A stretch of 64,000 nucleotides of DNA from Polyangiaceae bacterium (GTDB lineage Bacteria; Myxococcota_A; Polyangia; Polyangiales; Polyangiaceae), in the NCBI GenBank assembly GCA_020846005.1, contig JADLEQ010000055.1, positions 167,816-231,815 on the forward strand, written 5' to 3'. The notes beneath the pieces are model-generated. The model did no database searches, was not told where the DNA came from, and saw only the letters and a list, made by a program, of their open reading frames with translations. The position numbers were made by a program, and so were the translations under genes. This document shows, one piece after another, positions 26,890-34,909 of the stretch (position 1 is the stretch's first letter; every line of letters begins with the position of its first letter).

Positions 26890-27462
26890 ATGCACCGCTG
26901 GCTACCCCTCGCGCTCCTCGCCTCGGCGGCCGCAGGCTGCCAGCGCGAGCCCCGCCGCCTCGACTCCGTGCCGCCCGAGCTCCAGGGGCGCGTCGACGCG
27001 GCTCGCGCCGCCACGGGCGAGCTGAAGAAGGCGCTGAGCGGCCGGCTCCAGCAGGCGATGCAGGCTGGCGGGCCGGCCGCTGGCATCGACGTCTGCGCCG
27101 ACGAGGCCGCGAAGCTCACGGCCGGCGTCGCGTCCGCGCGAGGTGTGACGCTCGGCCGCACGAGCCACCGGCTGCGTAACCCCGCCGCGAGCGCGCCGCG
27201 GCCGTGGCTCCGCGCGTACCTGGACGAGGTGTCGTCCCGTCCCGCGGCCGAGGCGCGCCCCGCCGTCTTCGACCTCGGCTCGAGCCTGGGGATCGCGGAG
27301 GTGCTGCCGACCCAGGCGCTCTGCCTCGCGTGCCACGGCGATCCGGCGAAGCTCTCGCCCGAGGTGTCGGCGCGGCTGCGCGCGCGCTACCCGGACGACC
27401 GCGCGGTCGGGTTCGCAGAGGGCGACGTCCGCGGCGTAGTGTGGGTCGAGATCCCGAAGTAG
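26890..27462 (+). CDS. DUF3365/Tll0287-like c-type heme lipoprotein
   Basis: A 190-aa exported lipoprotein (lipobox AAAGC) with a single c-heme motif CLACH near residue 158, preceded by the helical sensor-like region of Tll0287/DUF3365 proteins (GIDVCADEAAKLTAGVAS). Such domains bind heme and often sense or transfer electrons in the periplasm. It follows hxsB after 89 bp on the same strand; a role as electron or redox partner of the cluster is possible but unproven. Confidence 0.8.
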   Translation: MHRWLPLALLASAAAGCQREPRRLDSVPPELQGRVDAARAATGELKKALSGRLQQAMQAGGPAAGIDVCADEAAKLTAGVASARGVTLGRTSHRLRNPAASAPRPWLRAYLDEVSSRPAAEARPAVFDLGSSLGIAEVLPTQALCLACHGDPAKLSPEVSARLRARYPDDRAVGFAEGDVRGVVWVEIPK

Positions 27463-27522
27463 GCGCCGCGCGCGAACCCATTCGCGCCGGGGAGGCTCTG
27501 ACCAGGCGAGGTAACGCATCCC

Positions 27523-27990
27523 ATGATCGACACCCAGCCCGTCCCCAGCCCCGAGCCGGCGCCGCCGCGCACCAGCGCCATCGAGGTCACCTTCCCCGGC
27601 GGCAAGCAGGTCGACGCCGTGGTGGGCGGGCACCACATCCGCACCGATCAGCCGGCCTCGCTCGGCGGCGAGGGCTCGGCGCCCGCGCCGTTCGAGCTGT
27701 TCCTCGCGTCCCTCGCCACTTGCGCCGGCATCTACGCGCTCGGCTTCTGCCAGGCGCGCGGCCTGCCGACGGAGGGCCTGCGCCTGCGCCAGGTCGTCGA
27801 AGAGGATCCGCAGACCCACCTGCCCGCGAGCATCCGGATCGAGATCACGCCGCCGGTCGGCTTCCCGGAGAAGTACGTCGCGGGGCTCGCGCGCGCGGTG
27901 GAGGGCTGCAAGGTGAAGAAGACCATCGTGCGTCAGCCCGCGTTCGCCGTCTCGCTCACCGCCGCCGAGGATCCATGTGCCGCCGAGTGA
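27523..27990 (+). CDS. OsmC/Ohr-family protein
   Basis: A 155-aa cytoplasmic OsmC-like protein. The conserved first Cys lies in LASLATCAGIYALGF and the second in VEGCKVKKT, the pair that reduces organic hydroperoxides in this family. The N-terminal strand region (IEVTFPGGKQVDAVVGGHHI) and length fit. It overlaps the next tiny gene by 16 nt. Confidence 0.9.
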   Translation: MIDTQPVPSPEPAPPRTSAIEVTFPGGKQVDAVVGGHHIRTDQPASLGGEGSAPAPFELFLASLATCAGIYALGFCQARGLPTEGLRLRQVVEEDPQTHLPASIRIEITPPVGFPEKYVAGLARAVEGCKVKKTIVRQPAFAVSLTAAEDPCAAE

Positions 27991-28157
27991 CGTGCAAGCG
28001 CTGCGGGAGGCCCTCGTACGAGGGTTGCGGAGCGCACATCGAGCAGGTGCTCGGTGACGTCCCGCGCGAGCGACGCTGCCGCTGCAGGGAGCGCGCGGCG
28101 GCGGAGGGCGCCGAGCCACGCCGCACGGAGCGCCCGTTCTGGAAGCTCTGGGGGTAG
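27975..28157 (+). CDS. Small zinc-ribbon-like protein (60 aa)
   Basis: A 60-aa protein with Cys pairs CRRVTCKRCG, YEGCGAHIEQVL and RRCRCRE, matching a widespread short family in actinobacteria and myxobacteria that has no known function. It starts at ATG 27975, inside the end of the OsmC gene, in another frame; the overlap argues for co-expression. The nucleotide frame and Cys spacing support it as real. Confidence 0.8.
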   Translation: MCRRVTCKRCGRPSYEGCGAHIEQVLGDVPRERRCRCRERAAAEGAEPRRTERPFWKLWG

Positions 28158-28221
28158 CGCCCAGGTCGGCGACGCGGGCGGGGCGCGGTCGGCGGAGGCC
28201 GATCGCGCGCGGTGCAGGCGG

Positions 28222-28227
28222 TAGGAT
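28222..28227 (+). promoter_or_regulatory. -10-like TAGGAT 6 nt before the GTG at 28234
   Basis: TAnnnT hexamer immediately upstream of the start codon of the two-gene nucleotidyltransferase unit, compatible with a leaderless transcript. No -35 is evident. Confidence 0.35.
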
Positions 28228-28233
28228 CGCGAC

Positions 28234-28557
28234 GTGGACCCGCGCCTGTTGCACGCCGAGCGGAGCCCGGCGCTCCACGCCGAGGTCGCGCGCCGCCTGT
28301 GCGCCGAGCCCGCGATCCTCGAGCGGGCGCGCGCGACGCTAGAGTCCTGGATCGAGCGCGGCGGGCGGAGCGTACCGCTGCTGCTCGAGTGGCGCGCCGT
28401 GCTCGCTCGGCCCCCGGAGGCGGTCGCGGCGTTCCTCACCGATCGCTCGGAGCGGGCCGCCTGGCTCCGGAGCGCGTCGCCATTCGCCGGCGCGCTCGAC
28501 CCACGGACGCGCCTCGCCATCCTCAGGTCCATCCCGCGAGGGGGGAGCGCAGGATGA
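28234..28557 (+). CDS. Antitoxin-like protein paired with a DUF6036-type nucleotidyltransferase
   Basis: A 107-aa, all-helical small protein (LLHAERSPALHAEVARRLCA, then LESWIERGGRS). It resembles the first gene of two-gene units in which a short helical protein precedes a DUF6036 nucleotidyltransferase; by analogy it may be an antitoxin. It starts at GTG 28234, and its stop overlaps the partner's ATG by 4 nt (ATGA). The functional assignment is inference from that arrangement. Confidence 0.6.
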   Translation: MDPRLLHAERSPALHAEVARRLCAEPAILERARATLESWIERGGRSVPLLLEWRAVLARPPEAVAAFLTDRSERAAWLRSASPFAGALDPRTRLAILRSIPRGGSAG

Positions 28558-29092
28558 CCCGCGCGCAGCTCGAGCACCTCATCGGCGCGGCCTGCACCAT
28601 CGCCGACGACCCGGAGCTGATCATCGTCGGCAGCCAGTCGGTGCTGGGACAGTTCCCGGACGCACCTGCGGAGCTGCTCGTCTCCATGGAGGCGGACGTC
28701 TACCCGCGAAATCGACCGGAGCGCGCGGAGCTGATCGACGGGTCCATCGGGGAGCTCTCGATGTTCCACGAGACGTTCGGCTACTCCGCCGACGGCGTCG
28801 GGCCCCAGACGGCGACCCTCCCGCACGGCTGGGAGCGGCGGCTGGTGGCGATCCGGGCCCGGGGACGGCCGGGAACACCGGCTGGGCCCTCGACATTCAC
28901 GACTTGCTGATCAGCAAGTACGCCGCTAACCGCGAGAAGGACCGCCGGTTCACCCGGGCGGCGCTGGCCCACGGCCTCGTGGACGCAGCGACGCTGCGAG
29001 CCCGGCTCGGCGCCACGACGATCGGCGACGATCGGCGCGCAGACCCGCTCGCGGCGATCGAGGCCGATCTACCCGGAGGCGCGGGGCGCTGA
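28554..29092 (+). pseudogene. DUF6036-like nucleotidyltransferase, frameshifted
   Basis: The first frame reads from ATG 28554 (MTRAQLEHLIGAACTIADD, then IIVGSQSVLG, a nucleotidyltransferase-like GSxS motif) but breaks after GWERRLVAIR. The expected continuation (NTGWALDIHDLLISKYAANR, then EKDRRFTRAALAHGLVD) is in another frame from about 28860 to the stop at 29092. The shift equals a one-base loss or two-base gain within about 28850-28875, next to GGGCCCGGGG. Either the toxin-like gene is dead or the sequence has an error. The two halves together give about 178 residues, the usual size. Confidence 0.7.
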
Positions 29093-29122
29093 GCACTCCG
29101 GCGTCCGGCGGCACGCCGCTCG

Positions 29123-31009
29123 CTACCAGGCCACGGGCGTGGGGCTCCAGCGATCGGTCCGCGTGCCGTCCCCGAGCTGGCCGGCGGCGTTCGAGCCCCA
29201 GCAGCGCACGGAACCGTCGACGACCCTCAGGCAGCCATGATCCCAGCCCACGGCGAGCTCGGCCACGTCGGTAACGCTCGGGATCGGCTGTGGCACCAGG
29301 CTGGTGGCAGAGGAGCCATCGCCGAGCTGCCCCGAGGCGTTCACTCCCCAACAGGCGACGGTGCTGTCGCCGCGCAAGGCGCAGCTGTGGTTCGAGCCGA
29401 GCGCGAGCACCAACGCGGTGAAGGGAGACGCCACAGCGGAGAGCGTCAGGCTGCCATCGGAGGTCCCGTCGCCGAGCTGGCCGTTGCCGTTCCAGCCCCA
29501 GCACCCTACGGAGAAGTCCGTGAACGTGGCGCAAGAGTGGCTCCCGCCGAGCGCCAGCCCGCTGACCCCGACGATGCCCGTCGAGGTGGGACCGAGCTTG
29601 TCCACTCCCGAGCCGTCTCCGAGCTGGCCAGAGCCCCCATTGCCCCAGCAGTGGATCGCGCCGCCCGTGGTCACGATGGCGCAGGTGTGCGCGCCTCCGG
29701 CGGCGATGGCGCCAATGTCCGAGAAGGCGGGCACCGCCGTCGGCGAGTGGCGCTCGTCGAGGGTGCCGTCGCCGAGCTGACCGTGGGAGTTCGCGCCCCA
29801 GCAGGTGACGGTCCCGTTGAGCAGGCGCGCACAGGTGTGAGAGTTGCCGAGCGCCAGCTGGGCGACGCCGCTCAGGCCCGGCACGGGCGTCGGGGCGTGA
29901 CGATCGAGGATCGTGCCGTCTCCGAGCTGACCAGCGTCGTTCTGACCCCAGCAGCTCACCGAGCGATCTGCGAACAGCGCGCACGCGTGCTGACCGTTGA
30001 GCGCCAGATCCGCGGCTCCCGTCAGCGATGGAATCGGCGTCGGCGTGAGTCGGTCCTCCGTGGTTCCGTCCCCAACCTGGCCGTGTGCGTTCCCTCCCCA
30101 GCAGCGCAGCGTACCGTCGGAGAGCCGCGCGCAGGTGTGGTCTCCACCGGCGACGAGCTGGGCCGCGGTCACGCACTGCCCCGCGCTGCACGCCACCGCG
30201 CAGGCGCTGTCGCAGGCGCTGCAGTGCGCAGGATCGGTGGCCGTGTCGACGCACGCCCCGGCGCAGAGCGTCGCCGGACAGACGCACGCGCCGCCCTGGC
30301 ACTCGAAGCGGGGGCCCGAGACGCCGAGGCAGTCCGCGTTCGCCGGCGCGGCATCGTCGACCACACCGTTGCAGTCGTCGTCCTGACCGTCGCAGGTCTC
30401 CTGGTTCGCCTGACACTGGCACACCGTCCCGGAGCCGCCGCTACGCACCGCGCAGAGCCAGCCGGGGAGGCAGTCCGGCCCGCCGACGCAGGACTCGGTG
30501 CACACGCTGCGGCCGCCCACCGAGACACAGATACCGCTCGCGCAGTCCCCGTCGCCGGTGCAGGACTTGCCGACCTCGCCGGCGCTGCCGCCGGCTCCGC
30601 CGCTGCCGCTGCTCCCGCTCGCGCCCGCGCTGCCGCTGCTCCCGCTCGCGCCCGCGCTGCCGCCGCTCGCGCCCGCGCTGCCGCCGCTCGCGCCCGCGCC
30701 CGCGCTGCCGCCGCTCGCGCCCGCGCTGCCGCCGCTCGCGCCCGCGGCGCCGCCGGTCCCGGCGCTGGCGCCGCTGCCGCCCGTCGCTCCGCTGCCGCCG
30801 GTCCCGCTCGCGCCGGCGCTCGCGTCGCCACCGCCCGTCCCCGCGCTGCCGCCGGATCCGGAGCCGCCACCCCCTGAGCTCGGATCGTCCGTTCCGCACG
30901 CGGCCGCGACCGCGGCGGTGAGCAGCAGTGCGAGCGCCGGGCGCGCGCCCCCAGGCGTCCTCGCCCCTCGGGTGCGCGCCTCGACACCCGGCAGACTCTG
31001 GTCTTGCAT
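29123..31009 (-). CDS. RCC1-repeat lipoprotein
   Basis: A 628-aa exported lipoprotein: lipobox AVAAAC, then an approximately 100-residue Gly/Ser/Ala linker, a Cys-rich EGF-like region, and seven RCC1 repeats, each about 47 residues with a core of the type HTCARLSDGTLRCWGGNAHG followed by GQLGDGT. The repeats should fold as a seven-bladed propeller outside the cell for binding. In bacteria such proteins are often large surface modules of unknown ligand. The linker is low-complexity DNA (30580-30860). Confidence 0.9.
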   Translation of the reverse strand: MQDQSLPGVEARTRGARTPGGARPALALLLTAAVAAACGTDDPSSGGGGSGSGGSAGTGGGDASAGASGTGGSGATGGSGASAGTGGAAGASGGSAGASGGSAGAGASGGSAGASGGSAGASGSSGSAGASGSSGSGGAGGSAGEVGKSCTGDGDCASGICVSVGGRSVCTESCVGGPDCLPGWLCAVRSGGSGTVCQCQANQETCDGQDDDCNGVVDDAAPANADCLGVSGPRFECQGGACVCPATLCAGACVDTATDPAHCSACDSACAVACSAGQCVTAAQLVAGGDHTCARLSDGTLRCWGGNAHGQVGDGTTEDRLTPTPIPSLTGAADLALNGQHACALFADRSVSCWGQNDAGQLGDGTILDRHAPTPVPGLSGVAQLALGNSHTCARLLNGTVTCWGANSHGQLGDGTLDERHSPTAVPAFSDIGAIAAGGAHTCAIVTTGGAIHCWGNGGSGQLGDGSGVDKLGPTSTGIVGVSGLALGGSHSCATFTDFSVGCWGWNGNGQLGDGTSDGSLTLSAVASPFTALVLALGSNHSCALRGDSTVACWGVNASGQLGDGSSATSLVPQPIPSVTDVAELAVGWDHGCLRVVDGSVRCWGSNAAGQLGDGTRTDRWSPTPVAW

Positions 31010-31224
31010 GTTCCTGATCTCTGCGTTCCCGATCGGCCTCGGCGTTCGACGGGCTCGGGGCCGAGGCCCCGGGCACCGCGCGGCGCAGTCGACCCGCTTC
31101 GGTGTCGCCGCACGCTGCGCAGGCGCTCCTACCCTGTCCCGCGCCGCTCCGCAAGACCCGCGCGTCCCATTGCGCCGGGCGACCCGAAGTTGGCGGCGCG
31201 CTCACCGCCCGCGCCTCCCCGCGC

Positions 31225-32259
31225 TCAGGGCAGCGTGAAGCGGGAGAAGAACGACCACATGACGTCGTTGGCCGCGAGATCCGTCGATGCCTGGCCGAGC
31301 CCGGGGGGGCAGAAGGTCTGTCCCGGCCAGCAGTGCCCCATCCCCTCCAGCGTGCAGAGCGTCACCTCGACCCCCGCCTGACACTGCGACCACGTCTCGC
31401 ACCGTGACGCCCCCGCCTGCGCGGTCAGGGTGGGCGCCGGGTCGGCGCAGGCGTTCTTGGCGATCCAGGTCGCGTTCGCCGGCGCCGCCAACGCGTAGGG
31501 CACGAGCGGATCCGTCGTCCCGTAGAAATGCACGATCGGCATCGGCCGTGACGGCTGGCACTGGGCGTCCGGGAGGCCGAGCACGCCGTCGACCGGCGCG
31601 ATCGCGGCGATCACGTCCGCCGCCTCACAGCCGAGGCGGTGGGAGAGGAAGCCGCCGTTGGACATCCCCGTGGCGTAGACGCGGGCGCGGTCGATGCAGA
31701 GCTTGCTGGCCACGTCGCCGATCACCGCGCGCACGAAGCCCACGTCGTCGACGCCCGTCTGGTTCGACGGCTCGCAGCAGACGCCCGCGTTCCACGAGGC
31801 GCCGAGCCCCTCCGGATAGGCGACGGCGAAGCCCCCGGCGTCGGCGGTGGCGTCCATCGCGGAGAAGAGTTCCTGCTGGAAGGCGTTCGAGTCGTGCCCG
31901 TGGAAGTTCAGCACCATCGGCAACGCGCGCGTGCCGTCGAAGCTCGGCGGCACGTGGAGCCGGTAGCTCCGCGTCGCGCCGCCGTGCTGGAGCTCCACGA
32001 CGTGATCGCCAGCGCCGAGGGCCGACGCACCGCAGGATGATCCGCCCGCGCCGCCCGCGCCGCCCGCGCCCCCGGCCGCCGCGCCCGCCGCGCCGCCCGC
32101 CCCGGCCCCCGCCGCTCCTGCGGCGCCGCCAGCGGACGCGCCACCGGAGCCGCCCCCGCCGGAGCCGCCCCCGCCGGAGCCGCCCCCGGCCGCGGCGTCC
32201 TCGCCCCCGCACCCGACCACCAGCGCGAACGACGAGAGTGCAAGCACGCGACCGATCAT
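31225..32259 (-). CDS. PHB-depolymerase/feruloyl-esterase-like lipoprotein
   Basis: A 344-aa secreted esterase of the CE1/LpqC group. Signal peptide and lipobox LVVGC are followed by a Gly/Ala/Ser linker, then an alpha/beta-hydrolase. The nucleophile lies in GMSNGG, the oxyanion region in LNFHGHDSN, the acid in FYGTTDPLVPY and the catalytic His in GMGHCWPG. Cys residues around CCEPSNQ and CETWSQC suggest disulfides. CAGGAGG five bases before ATG 32259 is a strong ribosome site. Polyester or feruloyl ester substrates are likely. Confidence 0.88.
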   Translation of the reverse strand: MIGRVLALSSFALVVGCGGEDAAAGGGSGGGGSGGGGSGGASAGGAAGAAGAGAGGAAGAAAGGAGGAGGAGGSSCGASALGAGDHVVELQHGGATRSYRLHVPPSFDGTRALPMVLNFHGHDSNAFQQELFSAMDATADAGGFAVAYPEGLGASWNAGVCCEPSNQTGVDDVGFVRAVIGDVASKLCIDRARVYATGMSNGGFLSHRLGCEAADVIAAIAPVDGVLGLPDAQCQPSRPMPIVHFYGTTDPLVPYALAAPANATWIAKNACADPAPTLTAQAGASRCETWSQCQAGVEVTLCTLEGMGHCWPGQTFCPPGLGQASTDLAANDVMWSFFSRFTLP

Positions 32260-32320
32260 GAGCGCCTCCTGAGGCCGCCATCTTGCCCCACTTGCGGCCG
32301 CGGACCAAGCCGCCGCCGCG

Positions 32321-34909
32321 CTAGCGGGTGAGGCGCGCCCGCGACTCCGCGGCGGCGTCCACGTCCTCCCAGGCGTAGAGGAGCCGCTGGTACTCGCCCT
32401 CGATCCAGCCCCGCATCATGTCGTCGAAGTGAGGGCTCTCGCGGTCCGCGACGTTCCCGAGCGGGAAGTTCACCCACGCCTCGGGGTGCCCCTTCGGCGT
32501 CGGGAAGTGGGTGACCATGCGCTCGACGGGACCGTAGTTGGACACCCACTGGTCGAGCACCTGCAGATCGGCACGGAAGACGCTGTGCCCCACGTTGACG
32601 GTGTCCTCCCCGCCGTCCGTCGGGAACGACGGCAACGCGACGCCGAGACCGAACGCGTTGTCGAACGCGCTGACCCGCAGGTCCGAGTAGCGGTAGCCGG
32701 CGGGATCGACGCCGCCGTAGCGCTGCGTCAACAGCTCCGCGGTGAGCGAGAGCCCCTGGAGCAGACACCAGTCGCGCCCCTCCTGGAGGACGCCGTCGCC
32801 CTGCGGGTACTCCCCTTTCAACGCCAGGATCGCGACCTTGAGGACGTAGAACGGCGCTGCGCGCAGCGCCTGCTCGTAGAGGAGCGAGATGATGTCGTCC
32901 TCGAGGACGACACCGGTGGTGAAGTGCGCCCATGCGTGGAAAGCGAGCGCGCCGGGCGAGTCCCGCGCCATCCGGCGATCCCACGAGCGGAGCACCTCGA
33001 CGAGCGCCGCGAGCTCGGGGCGGCCGCGGAACTCCGCGAGCGCCGGGTCCGTCGCGAGCCGCCCCCACGCGGCCTCGAGCAGCGGGAGCAGATCGTCCGC
33101 CATCCCGCTGTGCACGTCCATCTGGAGCCGCTGCATGGCGGCGAGATCGACCTCCCCGCTCGAGGTGAGGCGCACCAGCTCGTCCTCGATCCGCTTCGCG
33201 CGGTAGCCCGGGTCGAAGAACGCCCCGTAGTACCAGGGGTCGTCGTCGAGGCGGCCGTTCGCGCTGAACCCGAACGGATCGTTGTTGGCGGTGACGACGA
33301 GCCCGCGACTCGCCGCGCGCCCGCTCGGGAGCTGGTCGGCGGGGAGCGAGCCGCCGGGCCACCAGGCGAGCGGATCGGTGCCGTCCATCACCCGCCACGG
33401 CTCGCGCCCCTCCACGATCTCATTGCGCTTGGGGACCTCGAGGCTCACGCGGTAGGTGAGGCTCTTCCGGTCGACGGCGACCCAGTTGTAGCTCATCTCC
33501 GGGATGCGCATCACCGCGGCCTCGAACTCGGTCACGGTTCGCGCTCGCGCGAGCTCCAGGAAGTAGAGCGAGCTCCGCGCGCGGAAGCCGGTCCACCCGA
33601 TCACGACCTTGCGGCCCGGGCCGCCGATCGGGAGCGGCACGCCAGCGAAGCCAGGCTGGAAGACGACGCCGTAGCCCGGCACGTCCTCCAGCGTGATGGA
33701 GGCGTCGCCGCCCGAGCGCAGCGGGATGATCTCCTCCGTGATCTCGAGCGGCACGACCTGTCCCGCGATCTCGACGCCCTCCGCGTCGGCGGGCACGGCC
33801 CAGAGGTCCATCACGTCCCCGAAGGCCGACGTGGGCGTCCAGGCGAGATCGGCGTTGTGGCCGGCGAAGAGCCCGGCCGCTGGCGTGAACGCGAAACCCG
33901 CCGCGTCGAACGTGCCGCCGTACGCCGCGCTGTTCAGGTGCACGGCGTACATGTTGCCCATCAGCGTGAAGACGAGGTGGGGATCGCCGGCGAGCATGGG
34001 GCGACCGCTCGCGGTGTGCGCGCCGCTCACGGCCCAGCTGTTGCTCCCCGCGTGGGCGGGTCTTGCCATCCGGCTCCAAGCGGCAGGATCGAGCAGCTCG
34101 CGAGGGAGGGCGGCCGCGCCGGGCGCGACGTCGCGCCCCGCGGGGGGCGCCGGCCCGAGCGCGGCCGCGCCGCGCGCCCCGACGGGGAGATCCTCCGGCG
34201 GCACCTGCCAGACCTCGGCGGCCGGGCGAAACAGCTCCACCGACGCGAGTGCCTCCGGCGCCAGGCTGCCGAGCAGCGTGACGAGGATCTCGTACAAGAT
34301 CGTCTGATCCAGCCCGAGCTGGATCATCTTCTGGACGATGAGGGGGTCGTCCTCCGTCCAAGGCGCGGGGAGGAAGTCGAGCTCGTCCGCGCCGAACCCG
34401 AACGGCCGGGGCACGGCGCCGCTCGTGATCTCGGCGACGGTGGCGTTGATCCCCGCGCGCCACGCCTGCAGCAGCTTCCAGCGCTCCGGGTGCTCCTCAC
34501 GCATGAGCGCCGCGTCGAGCGCGCCCCACTTCGGCAGGCGGAAGAGCCGCACCAGCTGATCGTCCTGCAGCGCCGTGGCCCCGAACGAGCCGGGATAGTC
34601 TGCGCCGAGCACCTCGGAGCGCAGCCCGCGCGCGAAGCGTCGCCACATCTCGAGCTGGAGCATACGGTCCTTCGCGAGCTGGCGACCGTACGCGAAGAAG
34701 AGATCTTCGTCGGTGGTGGCGTAGATGTGCGGCACCCCCATCGAGTCGACGACGATCTCCATCTCGCCGCTGGCGAGCGCAGGTCCGCCGCTGCCGGGCG
34801 TGACAGCGACCGGCGCGCGCTCCTCGGGCTCGCCGCAGGCCAGCAGGCAGGAGCTGACGCCGGCCACGAGGAGCGCCCCGCGCCCGATCGCGCCAGCCCC
34901 CCACCTCAT
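32321..34909 (-). CDS. Penicillin acylase-family lipoprotein
   Basis: An 862-aa Ntn-hydrolase precursor. The lipobox CLLAC is near residue 25, and after about 225 residues the autocleavage site HAGSNSWAVSG places Ser at the new N-terminus of the beta chain, as in penicillin G and AHL acylases. Many residues of the fold are recognisable (GMPVHIYA-like GVPHIYATTDEDLFFAYGRQ, GDPHLVFTLMGNMYAVHLN). Substrates are small amides, possibly quorum signals or beta-lactams. It overlaps the upstream lipoprotein stop by 4 nt (ATGA) and is translated with it. Confidence 0.92.
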   Translation of the reverse strand: MRWGAGAIGRGALLVAGVSSCLLACGEPEERAPVAVTPGSGGPALASGEMEIVVDSMGVPHIYATTDEDLFFAYGRQLAKDRMLQLEMWRRFARGLRSEVLGADYPGSFGATALQDDQLVRLFRLPKWGALDAALMREEHPERWKLLQAWRAGINATVAEITSGAVPRPFGFGADELDFLPAPWTEDDPLIVQKMIQLGLDQTILYEILVTLLGSLAPEALASVELFRPAAEVWQVPPEDLPVGARGAAALGPAPPAGRDVAPGAAALPRELLDPAAWSRMARPAHAGSNSWAVSGAHTASGRPMLAGDPHLVFTLMGNMYAVHLNSAAYGGTFDAAGFAFTPAAGLFAGHNADLAWTPTSAFGDVMDLWAVPADAEGVEIAGQVVPLEITEEIIPLRSGGDASITLEDVPGYGVVFQPGFAGVPLPIGGPGRKVVIGWTGFRARSSLYFLELARARTVTEFEAAVMRIPEMSYNWVAVDRKSLTYRVSLEVPKRNEIVEGREPWRVMDGTDPLAWWPGGSLPADQLPSGRAASRGLVVTANNDPFGFSANGRLDDDPWYYGAFFDPGYRAKRIEDELVRLTSSGEVDLAAMQRLQMDVHSGMADDLLPLLEAAWGRLATDPALAEFRGRPELAALVEVLRSWDRRMARDSPGALAFHAWAHFTTGVVLEDDIISLLYEQALRAAPFYVLKVAILALKGEYPQGDGVLQEGRDWCLLQGLSLTAELLTQRYGGVDPAGYRYSDLRVSAFDNAFGLGVALPSFPTDGGEDTVNVGHSVFRADLQVLDQWVSNYGPVERMVTHFPTPKGHPEAWVNFPLGNVADRESPHFDDMMRGWIEGEYQRLLYAWEDVDAAAESRARLTR

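Noticed and set aside
30580..30860. CRISPR-like short repeats
   Set aside because: The units are in-frame codons of a Gly/Ser/Ala linker, with no unique spacers and no cas genes.
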